Source: Aplectana chamaeleonis
Lineage: Eukaryota; Nematoda; Chromadorea; Rhabditida; Cosmocercidae
Direction of reading: 5' to 3'
NCBI GenBank assembly: GCA_029168955.1
Contig: JAPDOI010000194.1
Span: forward strand, 186,001 to 250,000
Length of the DNA stretch: 64,000 bases
Part shown: in pieces, positions 23,701 through 35,700 of the stretch
Position numbering within the stretch: the stretch's first letter is position 1
How the letters are laid out: every line of letters begins with the position of its first letter
The notes under the pieces: generated by a model
Database searches by the model: none
What the model was told of the DNA's origin: nothing
What the model saw: only the letters and a program-made list of their open reading frames with translations
Position numbers and translations under genes: made by a program

Positions 23701-26700
23701 CCTAAAATAGAGCTTGGCGTCGATCGAAGGTCCACTTTATTGGCATTCGACCGGGTGGTCACTCGCATTGGTCGAGTCGTTGATCTCTCGCTCCTCATGA
23801 TTCGTGCTAATTGTGGACCGGATTAGAGATATCGGCACATAATAAATTATGAGGAAGCTTGGACCCACTGCTTCATGTATGAAGCTGTGGCTTCCAAGCT
23901 TGCTGCATCAGTTATAGAGCAGCAAGCTTTGAATCTCTGCGATGTCAAAGGGAACTCGAAGCTTGCTAATTCGTACCTGAAGTAGAAACCTGGAACTTGC
24001 AGTTCCAACCCTTAAGCATCGAGCTTCATCTTCCAGCTGAACATAAAATAACAAAACGCAAAACAACTCAGTTGTAGAAGCATGAATTAGAAATGTAGAC
24101 GAAAACAACCGACAGCAACCGGAGTTGCTGAAAACCCTCAGAAACAAAATAAAAAGCAAGTCTTCACGGACTCAGGCACGTGTTCAAAACCTTTTGGAAA
24201 TAGCTGTAGTTTACAGGTATAGGCTGTCTCCTGCGAATCTTCTCAAAAACAGTGACGGCTCTATTTGTGAAAAAGAAACGCCTACAATCCGTTCTAGTTT
24301 TACCTGCATCGAAATTAATGCCACCCCCTCGAGTGACCGACGGTCTCATTAAAATGAGTCTATTTAGCTTCAGGCCACGCTTGTACTATTCTATGAAAAA
24401 AAAACAATACGTCGTTCATCTTTCGTCTCAACGATAGCGTTGTCAACCCGAACTGTTTGTTCCTGTCTATGCTCGATGGAATTCGATTGTATACATATGA
24501 ACCCAACGGCACGCACCATTAGTTTTCTTGTACAGTTATTTTGAGCTCGTTCAATCTTCTCAGCTGTTCTAAATCTGTAAGGGTAGAACACGGGGGTGCC
24601 GTATTCCAATATAGATCTCACGTAGATTTTGTAAGCATGGAGCACCCTGGAGCTGGACCTCAGTTTTCTTTGTACTTAACGCCCTGAAGAGGTCATGCAT
24701 TATAGATGTGGCCTTATTCGCTATCATTTCGCAATGAGAGTCAAAACCCAAATCAGGAGTAACCAAGAACCCCAAATCCCTCACTTTTTCAACATTTTCT
24801 AGAGTGACTCCATTGATGTTATACGAATGCATATGATTGTTTTTGCCCAAATGCATTACCCTCGAGTTTGTATAGTGGCAAGCCCCACTCTATTGACCAG
24901 TTGTGAACCTTGTCCACCACTTTTTGAAGCAAATCTCGATCGGCATCGGTCCTTATAACTCGATAAAGTTTGAGATCCGCAAACGCGCATGACTCCACCC
25001 GAGTTTCTGAGATAGAAGAAAGAAGATCGTGAGTGTATATGTTGAACAAAATCGGGGACAAGGCTGCCCCTTGTGGAACGCCGCTACAAGCCGGTCTAGG
25101 CATGGAAAACGCTGAATTGACTCGAACGGCATACTTTCGATCAGATAGGAAGGACTATATCCATGAAACTATACGCGGTTGTACACCAATCACCTCAAGT
25201 TTGTACAAGAGCTTACTATGGACGACCTTGTCAAACGCTTTACAGAAGTCAAAAAATATGACATCTACGTTCTCACCCTCATCGATGTGTCTAGTCCAAT
25301 AGTTCAGGGACTCTATCATCATATCATAAAAAGGTAAGATACTTGAATGCCTCAAGTGTCTTACACTTTATATTACATGTAGCATGTTTCATTTTTTCGA
25401 GTGTCACCTACACTTATATTACATGTAACATACACATACATGACACGTGACATACACTTGTATTTCACGTAACTTGACTATAGCTGCAAACTGAAGCTCG
25501 ATGCTCCAGGGTTGGAACTGCACGTTCCAGGTTGCTGCTCCAGGTACGAAGCTTTAAGCTCTCTGGAATATCCCAGAAGCTTAAAGCTTGCTGCTCCATA
25601 AGTAAAGCTGCGAGCTTGGTGCCTACAGCTTCATATATGAAGAAGTGGACCTAAGGTCGCGTTAAGAATTCTGTATGTCAATCCCTCCCTCCCTCCTCAG
25701 GATTAGCGCGACTCACGAGGAGCGAGAGATCAACGACTCTACTTGGGCCAGTGACCAACCGGTCGAATGTCAATCAAATGGACCTGTGGTCACCACCAAG
25801 GTTAGTCAACGGCCCGTATGCTGTGCAGGTTTGGAGAGGGTGTTCAGCATGGGCCCTCAGTCTATCCTGCTATCTAGAAAGTATCGAGACATCCCACAGT
25901 TGAATGAGTAATCGGAGGATTGAACCGGAGATCAATGGGCTGAATAAACTTTGGTAATCAAAGTCATATCAGATATTTCGGGTAACGATCAAGGAAGGTT
26001 CCAAGTTGGATAAAACCTTGCGTTTGAATTGGTGGAGCATGATTTTTTACCACCCGAACTTACATTTCAGCTGTTTATCCGCTGGCCCGCTGCACCTCGC
26101 GTCAAAGAGCGTCTCAAAAGCTTCCGAAAATCGTACTACGTTGAAACCCAAAATTCGAAGCGAATAAATGGTGCGAGTGCACAATGGATTTGGGTGTGTA
26201 TATTAGGTGGTTCAATATAGTGCCCATCGTCGAACCGTTCCGAGTGAGGAATCATCTAGCTTAGGAACTACTTTACACCGACACGCGTCACGGTCCGACT
26301 CACGTCGCGGCCGGCACACCGACACGCGTCACGGCCGGCGCTCCAACACGCGCCGCGGCTGGTCGCACAGCCTCCACTGTGATCACCACCGGCTAGGCAG
26401 GACCTCCAGATGGTGGGCGGGACTAACATACCGCATACTTGGGTAATTGAACCTCTTTCATTATTCGCAGCATGCCTGAAAAATGCGTCGTATACTTCCC
26501 TTGTATCTAGAGCGCTAGCTGTGCAACAGCTGGACATCGACGAGATCATAACTCGCGGCAACGGCTCCGCCGAAAATCGGCGCGTTGGCCAGCGGTGACT
26601 CATGATGGGCTGATCAACCTGTTATCGACGCCCCAGTTTGTCTGAGTATTATTTTTCTCAGGTAGTATGCACGTTTATGGGAATACAATCGAATATTTCA

Positions 26701-29700
26701 TAAGGGCTTTTTGACACGTATTGCCGCGAAGCAAAGCACCCCAACCGATAATTTAGAACACATCAAATTCAGGGCCGATGGTCTGCCAACCGTGCTCTAC
26801 CTATAAGGCCAATAAAATTCATAAGTCAGGTTTTTCCTGTAAAACCGACCATCATTTGAATCGAAATTCCTACGCGAATGGCGTGATATGTGCATATTGC
26901 AAAAGATTCCTATTGTTAGTAAAATAAGAAAACGAAGTTAACTGCAGAAAACAGAAAAAATGTCAGGTACAAAAGCCATCCTAGTCATCCTCGCACAAAC
27001 AGTTCCTCTAGAAGGAAAACGTTGAAAGGGAAGCATTTGTGTTCTCGAAAATTTTGCCCATTTCATCGAAATCTCAGCTATTCTACAAAATCATACTCTA
27101 TACATTCAGAAGACACCGTCAAATGTTATAACGCTTGGAGTCGGATGGGACGTTAAGGCTGAGCAAAGACTGAAGGAGCTCCTGCCAAATGTGAGTTTCA
27201 ATCCATCCAAATACATATCTTGTTAAAAAAAAGAGTGTAGGTGCACCCAGGTATTTCGTGAATCTCTGCGACCTGCTAACTTTCAGGCGCAGCCATTTAT
27301 CGTATTTATTTCAGCTTATTCAAAGATATTTTACACCTATTCAGATGTACCAAAAGGATTACAAATGACTTCTTCAACAATTCAATTCAATCTTTGATAC
27401 ACTAGGTGGGTTTGAGAAGTGGAGCTAAGATGATGAAAAGTGTATAATTATACACTTTCTATGATCATAGCTCCACTTCGCAGACCCAGCTAGTGTATGA
27501 AAGATCTCGGATCAAAGTGTTCCACTAAATAATTTGCCAGTAAGAAATCAAGCAGGATACTCATAGAACTTGCTGGTCGTATCATACTATCTGACTACGA
27601 AAAAGGGGTAGCCGTCGATTGTGTACAAGCAAATTGGAGCAGCCGAAAAATCGCGATGAAAAAAGAGCGATTGCGTATCATTTGAATAATTGAACGACTT
27701 TTGTCGAAAGCTTTGGAAAATCGACGAATTTACCTCACATTCGTGATCAGCACTCCCAACTAACCTCTCTGGAAGAATTTATGGAATATTTATTTCAAGC
27801 GCTTACTGAATCCCTTGGTTGTTATAAGTAAACGCCTTATCGAAATTCCGTGGATGTGGAAAACCCTTACACTCTACGCAAAGTTCGGAAAATGTACTTT
27901 CACCCGAACTTCGCCCAGCAGTGGTTTCGGGCGCTGAACGCGAATATGAGGTCCGTTTCCAGATTTCTGAAAGATTACTGGGTGTTTTAGAAGGAACTAT
28001 AGGTGCGAAAATCGAGGCGAAAATGCCTAAAACTTTCTTCAGAGCGATTCTAGGCAGCTGGGAAGAGCATATTTACACTCTGCTTTCAAAAGTGACTCTG
28101 AAAAACACATTTCATCTGGAACGGTCAGTTTGGCCAATAGTAGTTTTCTTGTGAGTGGACCTACATTTATGAAAAGGGGTGAAAATTGGGTTAAATTGAT
28201 CAGAAAACCATTGGTAATCCTCAGCGTATCTTTGTGGTAAAGTGGTATAAAATATGCTCAATCCAATAAGAACAGCGATATTGCCTTGAATCGAAACTTT
28301 GTCTCTGAATCGGAACGGTACATAAACTGCAGGATTTTGAGATTGGACCTATGATTATAAGAAGTACTGTGGTATCCCGCGCTGTGACGAAAATAGGATC
28401 TCTGAATGCTGAACAACCAGAAATTTAGTCTCTTGTTTTTTGAGTCCCCCCCCCCTAAATCCGCTCCTTTTCTCTGACTGCTTCTAGCAATTTTTAATCT
28501 CCATTCTCTAGGGCTCGCGATTTTATGGAGCTGACCCAATCTACGAGAAAAATGATGCACTTTACTCTACGATTGGGCAATACTATCCTCTTGCCATTGG
28601 AAACGAAACGAAAGTGTCACAGGCGTATGTTATGCCTACCGAATTGAAAGGTGAGCGCAAATATATTTTCTGGAACTCGCTGAATACCATTCACGTAGGT
28701 TCCGCCTCTTTTCCGATTTCCAGGGTGATGGCAGCATATACTGTGGGTACGCCCACTCAGTCATGATTGGTCGACGATATGTAGCGCATACAGTACACCA
28801 AGCAGTACATACAGTATAGCAAGCAGTATATGCTGCGTAGGTGCTGTAGATGCCAGCACATCCCGCGCACACAGCAGCATATCCTGCGAAGTTCTTGAGG
28901 CGCGAACTCTCGCATGAAGCGGCGAGGTTCAGGCAGAGTTTGAATTTAAATTAGGTGCGAAAATGGGGCTGCGCATCCCGACCCGAGCCCACTATTAATC
29001 CCCTCCTTCGTCTTCGGACTCTACGTGAAGGTTAGTTTAATCTTTTAATTGGAAAACTCATATTTCTTCTTGGTCCAATGTACAGTGAACCTCCCCTTAA
29101 CGGCAGTGTTCTCGATTATCTTCGATTTTAATATTAATCGCTTAATCGATTGTTTGGCCACCGGGTAGAATTGAAATAACGAAGAAATCGAGACAGACGC
29201 TCGAGAATGGCATCAAATACTTTACTCTCACCCCACTTTTTTACTCTCACTGGAACTGTTCGCTGTGACAATGAAGTCTTTTGTGGACCCAGCCCTTGCG
29301 ATTCTCTACTGTCTGCTGCTCTGTCGACCCCAACTATTACTGTTTTACCCGAAATATTTTTCTATTTTTGATAAGCTCCATTTTTTAGTGGTGACAACCA
29401 CCGCGAACATGTTCATCCAACCAGACAGCTAGTCCAGGTCAGAGAATAGTGTCACTGAAAGTTACTGAAAGTAAAGTTACTCGCGCTTCAAGGGCTCTGA
29501 ACAAGTCACCTGCGACTCATCTTCACAACTTTGAGTTAAATGTGACTTTCAACAAAGTATGTTGCACGGTGCGAGTTGACTCAAACGTGACATAAAGTAC
29601 CCACGTGTAGCCTTAATACCTTATTTTATCGCACATGTATTTCATTTTTCCCGTTTTCTAGAGAAATATACGATGCATTCTCTAGGCAGGGCTTGGATGT

Positions 29701-32700
29701 CCGCATAGTCGTCGGCTCAGTAACCGAAGTTTGAGGTACACGGTCTCGCACACCGGCTGGAGGACCCGCTTAATCGCTGGCGGCAGCAGTGGTCTTCGGG
29801 GCAGGCTGCGTCGCGTGTCGGCGTGGTGGCCGCGTTGGGTGCCGATGTGTAGGTCGCGTTGCGTGTTGTCGTCGAAATACCAAGAGCAACAGTACAAGTT
29901 ACGCGCAACGCTATGTATTAATAGCGCAAGTTACATGAAACTTTAATCAAAAATCTCGTCTAGTTACGCGTAACATTGCTCCATGTTATATGTGTGTTTA
30001 AGGTAAGTTGCGTGCTACTCATGCAATTTGCGCTAAAGTCTCAGGAAATTTGTTCGGAAATTCCTAAGTATAGCCTCCCTGATTCATTTTCAGCAGGTAG
30101 AAGTAAGGCTCAACGGACTTATCATGTCAAAATATCCTTATGGTGTCTCTATTTTATGTCTGAAGATAGAATCTATTTTGATCTCTTTTTGTTACTATGT
30201 ATTTGTTTTTTTTTTCGTTGATATTATTCCACAGTCAGGCACAGACCAGTGAATGAAGTGAAAGTGCAATATTTTTGTGTTGGTTATGAATTAATAAACC
30301 TTACAGAAGCTTTCCTGAGCGCTCTTTTTTGCGTTAAAGCCGCAGCACGGCAACACGGCGCCAACTACACCTGAGCAGAATCTGAGAACTACATATATAG
30401 CTAAGAGCATTCGCGATGCTGCCGTGCGCCAGGGGCCGGATGCATCAACGCTCCGGGTTGCGCAGGGGCTAGGCAGTCGGCGCCTTAGTAGATCCTTAAA
30501 TCAATCGTGCCCCTGCAGTGTCTTTCGCTTCCCCAGGCGCCCAACATCCTATGGGGCGGCTGGGGAAGCCAAGGACACTGCAGGGGCTCGATTGATTTTG
30601 TGATCTACAGAGATCTTCAGAGACGCCGGCTGCCCTGCCCCTACCCCAACCCGGAGCGTTGATGCGCCCGGCCCCTAGATTGTTAACAATGCGGCAGCAT
30701 ATGCTGCGAGGGTTCGCAGCATATGCTGTCTTGCGTCTGAAAGCCAAAAATTCATTGTAGCAGCATATGCTGCGAGTATACGCAGCATATGCTGTCTTGA
30801 GCCTGAAGGCCAAGAATCCATCGCCGCAGCAAATGCTGCGCTCAAAGCAGCATATGCCGCAAAGGAGGAGATGAGACTCGACGAAATATGCTGCTACTTT
30901 GCTGCTAGCCACGAGTCCATGTCGGCAGCATATAGGGCACTCAGGGCCGGATATGCTGCGGGAACTCCGCCCCTTTTTTCATACCACTCTCGTAACCCGG
31001 CCGGTGATCCTGTCATGATGCAAGAGTGATAATCAGCGAATTTCAGAGTTGGCGTTGATTCCTTCTCCGATCAAGCTGACTAATGCTACGTTCCTATGCA
31101 AGCGCAACAGAGACCATACATGCATAATAATTGGAGCTAACTCTAGATGTTCCTATAAAAGAGGGTCTCTCCTTTTTAATCCACTTACTGACCGACACTT
31201 GCAGCCTACATATCTCCCTCAGACGAAAAGTGGGCGGATTAAGCAGCGGACCGGTCAGTCATGACAAAGCATGACAGCGATAGGGAGACTTCGACATGAT
31301 AGGAATCACGGGCCTTACTTCGACTTGCTCTAAAGGAGGGAAAAAACTATAGTCTACTGCAATGGAAGCTGTTGTCTCATTGTGTTTTCACTCATTTTTT
31401 CGAATTAGACTCTGGAATATCTCTAATGCTTCTTTCATAGTCCTCACCGCAAGCGCGGCACGCGCGGGACGCGCAGTAAGAACTTTAGCAGTCCACCAGC
31501 ACCGCCATAGCGGAGCCGCCCAAACCACCATGGCAGTTTTACCGTTTCAATCGATACTTGCTTCTCGATTTGACTCCACTCCGACATAGATAATTCTAGA
31601 ACTATCCTGCGCTACCGCATACACAAAAGCAAGCCAGGAATTTCTGTGCATGTCACAGTTAAGACCCGACTTTTACCCGCATCGCCATGGCGGTGTCACC
31701 GGAAATTTCATAGCGGCTTCGCGCTGCCGGGCGGTGAAACGTTACATAGTCCACCGCTTGTCCGGCGCGTTACGCGCGTGCCGCGCTTGCGGTGGGGACT
31801 ATGAAAGATGCTTAAGTACCTATTCATTGCGATTACCACCAGTAGCGGAGCGTTAGGCGCGGTGAAGAATAACTAGTGATAAGGAGGTCCCCACCAAAAG
31901 CCACCGCTCCGCGCTGTGATAAAGAAAAACAGGAGCTTACTTGAAATGAACCACAGTCCAACTGACAATGATATTGATCTGTGAGCTTGTGCTTCTACTC
32001 TCACATTTTTACCTGTTTTCATTGTTTTCACTGATGTAGTCGTATTGGTGAGAACACATACTCACCGATCTATCACAGCTGTATCGGAAAAATGAGTGGT
32101 ACACTAGCAAACTGCCGTATCGTCAGTATCTAACAAGTGGTGAGCCGCGCTCAGCAATCGGGCGCGAAATCCCTCGATCAATAGTCATCCCCTCTTCGTT
32201 TTCCCGCACGCAGTTTTTCCCACCAAGCAGCGTCACGACTTCCCTCCATCCAATGATTGACGATATGTTAGGACGAGTCCGCTACCGCACCACAGCCTTT
32301 TTCCATTGTCGGGAACTATACACATTTCAAACAAATTGTTACAGGTAACTATGTATTTCGCACCATGGTACACATTGACATCATCACCTTTCTGACGAAA
32401 CTGACGCGAACATGGTTTATCGATCAGCTCCTTATGGACAATGAAGGTATTCATTGGACTGTCAGAACGTAAACCGCCTTGCTGTTGGTGGGTGTAGAGA
32501 CCACTATTCAATGCTGCAGTCGGGTCGCGGCTGTTACAAACCGAAAGCGCGGAGACATGATGGTGACGATCGGCAGTTCCCGAGTCATACCCGCTCGCAC
32601 TGAAACTAAACGTGAGAACGCAAAGATTCTGAGTGAAGATATCTCATAGATCATCCATTATCAATGCCTGTCTGTGTACAAACAGTACTCCATTAATAAT

Positions 32701-35700
32701 TGCTAATTCAAAATTGACTTTCAATTTCTCTGAAACTAATTTCTTGATCAACTTAGAACAGCATACGAGTCCTCAGTTGTCATCAAAACCACAGAGATCG
32801 TGGGCACGAATATGAAAAGAATCGTACCGAAGTTCCGTGGAACCAATTACGATTGAGAACCATCGACAGTGTTCAGCGCATCAGTTTTGTCAGGAATCGT
32901 CACTGCAACTTTGTCAAACTCCTATCTCTTGATGAACTTGGTTGTGGATGTTGTTGTTTGAGAAAACCACTTTGAGGAGCATAGTCCTGTCATGATTGCA
33001 TATTGCATATTGGTAACATCGACACAGTCAAAAATACCGTATTTTCTGTAATTGAACACCCGGGTGTACTATTTTTCGGGGCCTTCTAAACAGGCAGCAG
33101 CGACCGTTTATCCACATCATTAATCTCACTGAATACGCAGGAAGTTGGCAAGTTGAAACTTGTTGAAACTCGTAGACCACCACTGGTAAAAGAGTGAGAT
33201 GGAACATGTATGGATAAACAGTCGCTGCTGCCTGTTTAGGTTATATCCTATTTTATTTTTCAACCTCCGCTAAAAGGTGGTTTCAATTAGAGGGAGGGGT
33301 TTGAATAGAGGGAAGGCCCTAATTGTCAACCGAGAATTAGAAAGTCAATATTGGCAAACAAAGTTTATAAGGCAAACCAAAGTGGGACAATTATGAAATA
33401 CTCCATGAGATCACCATCAATAAAGTCATTGTTTGAGTCCTCCTTAAAGGCACAGGACACCCAAAAAATTACTTTCCAGGCTTCATGCGTATCTTGGAGA
33501 GAACCACTCTCTGATCACAACGGTATCTCTCAAATTGTCCAAGACCTCCTACGAACGGAGATATGGCCCCTTGAAAATGCCTGCATCTTGAGGGAGAAAA
33601 TTCGATGGACGAGTTGTCTTGGGCCTGTATTTCTCTTCATTCGCAATCGCTGCACTAGAGCAAAACAGGATGAGGAGATGGACCGGTAAGAGACTGCAAA
33701 ACAACTACTTGTTAGAATTCATTAATCCATTTCGCCGGTATCGAGTTCGGAAGTCTGACAGGGGGCCGGGCCTGTGGTGGTGGCTGGAGGGGGTCGGGCC
33801 TGTGGTGGTCGGTTATAACTCGCTTATTTGGAGGAATTGAGATGTGACACTTGGCACCTGCTATACAGGAGGGGTCTACTACACAATCAAATAAAAATCA
33901 CAAAATTCATATCTGAGGGCGTACTGTGCCTTTAAGATCAATCTCTTCGAAAATGACTACAAGGTTTTAGATGTAGACATCTCGAGCAGCGCATAGCAGT
34001 TCGCGTCCGGAAATGTTGTAGAAGTAGCAGTAAAAATACTTATTTCTCATACACATTTCGTATTTCGATAGCCAGAAAAGAAATTGTTTTTGAATAGTGT
34101 AGGCCCTACTGTCCTTGAACCTAGGCATTTTATTCCAGTTCAAGAACACCACAAGGTTTTTCAATAACACCACAAGAAGTTTAACCTCTTACGTTGGTAC
34201 AATACCTGTTATAGAAAACAGCACCGGAATGAGCATTCTATTGAACTCTAGTAATAGGAATGTTGTGGTGAAAGGATAGTAATTTTTCGAGTTTCTCTAA
34301 TGTCAACCTTTTAGGGAATATGTAGTAGTCAATCATTTGCTTCGTATTTCAGATTGATCGCACAAAATTCAGAGTATCGCGCACTCCATGATAAGAGGGT
34401 GAGCACTCGAAATTCGTTCAAAAAGAATAAGAAGAGGTCGATGTTTCCCTGCTTAAAGGCAGTGTTCACGATAACCTTCAATTTTGAGATTATTCACTAT
34501 ATTGAATAAGTGGCCCCCGGGTAGAACTAAAATGACGTAGAAATTGAGAAAAACGCACTAGAAGTACACGAAATCCTTAAGTATCACCCCGCCTCTTAAG
34601 TATCATAGGAAATGTTTGTTCTGACAATGAAACCTTTGGTTAACCCATCCTTCGCAATTCTCTGCCCCCTAATGCTCTGTTCTCCCCATTAGGGTCCTAA
34701 CTAATCCTGCTTTGCATAAGATAATCTTCTGTTTACGATTGACCCAATTTTCCACCGGTGACAACCACCATGAACATGTTCGTCCAACCGGACAGCTAGT
34801 CCATGTTAGAGAATAATGTCACTGAAATACGACGTTTTAATGCGTTTCTCGCCGTTTATTCGTAAATTTGGTAACACTTGGATGCCAACGCTTTGTTCTA
34901 TCTGAAAAATTCGGGGACGAAACCATCGTGAACACTGCCTTCAAGAAGAATATTTTCTAACGAGCGTAGCGGTCATCCCGCTGCCGCTGCGGCTCCGCGA
35001 TAAAGCCATACCGGTCCTCACAGGCACCAAAGCGGCTACGCTAAAGCGCAGCTGCGGCATCGCGATCGGTGGCTGCGCCTTTACAAAAGTGGGACCAATG
35101 GAGAGCAACTTTTACGAAAGTAATTACGAGTCATTCTGCAACTGGGCGGGGCCTACGAACAAAAATGCGCACATTCGGTTTTTAGGTCCTTTGTCTGATA
35201 GGGACAGAGGGTATTCCCGTCAATGCGTGCAAGATGATACGGGACGTGGGCAATCAAACTTGGGTGGATGAACCGGCGACACCACACAGGACAGTGCATC
35301 GTAGTCGGCGCGGGTTCGCCGATGCTTTCTAGCAGAGTGGGTGCGTTTCTCACAGGGAACCGCTGCGGTACTATCGAGCCAATGTCGTGACTTTGCTGAG
35401 GCTCAAGGCACTGCAAAAGAATCGCATCGACACAGGGATGATCGCGGAGCCGCTGCGGTACTACCGCGGAACTATGGCGGCAGAGTTGAGGGTCGCGTTA
35501 CTTTTGCGGCTCTGCCGCAGCTAACTTTCTCAGATCTCGCGGCGTTCTCGTAGGCGTGCTTCGCGGAATGTTTAATTTTCGACCGGAATTTAGATGATGG
35601 AGAACAGTCTTGGGAACGTTCCTGAGAAACTGCTCCATATTCGGAATCTCTCCCTTTCCGACCTTTCAAATTTCTTCTGACAAACTTCTAACAGCTCAAA

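Noticed and set aside
26268..26603. Arginine/histidine-rich protein with RHTDTRHGRR-type repeats
   Set aside because: It is a short CpG-rich tandem repeat (CGACACGCGTCACGGCCGGC) inside intron 3 with no family or start context.
32233..32511. Minus-strand 92-residue frame
   Set aside because: It is antisense to methyltransferase exon 6, whose plus-strand frame has family motifs.
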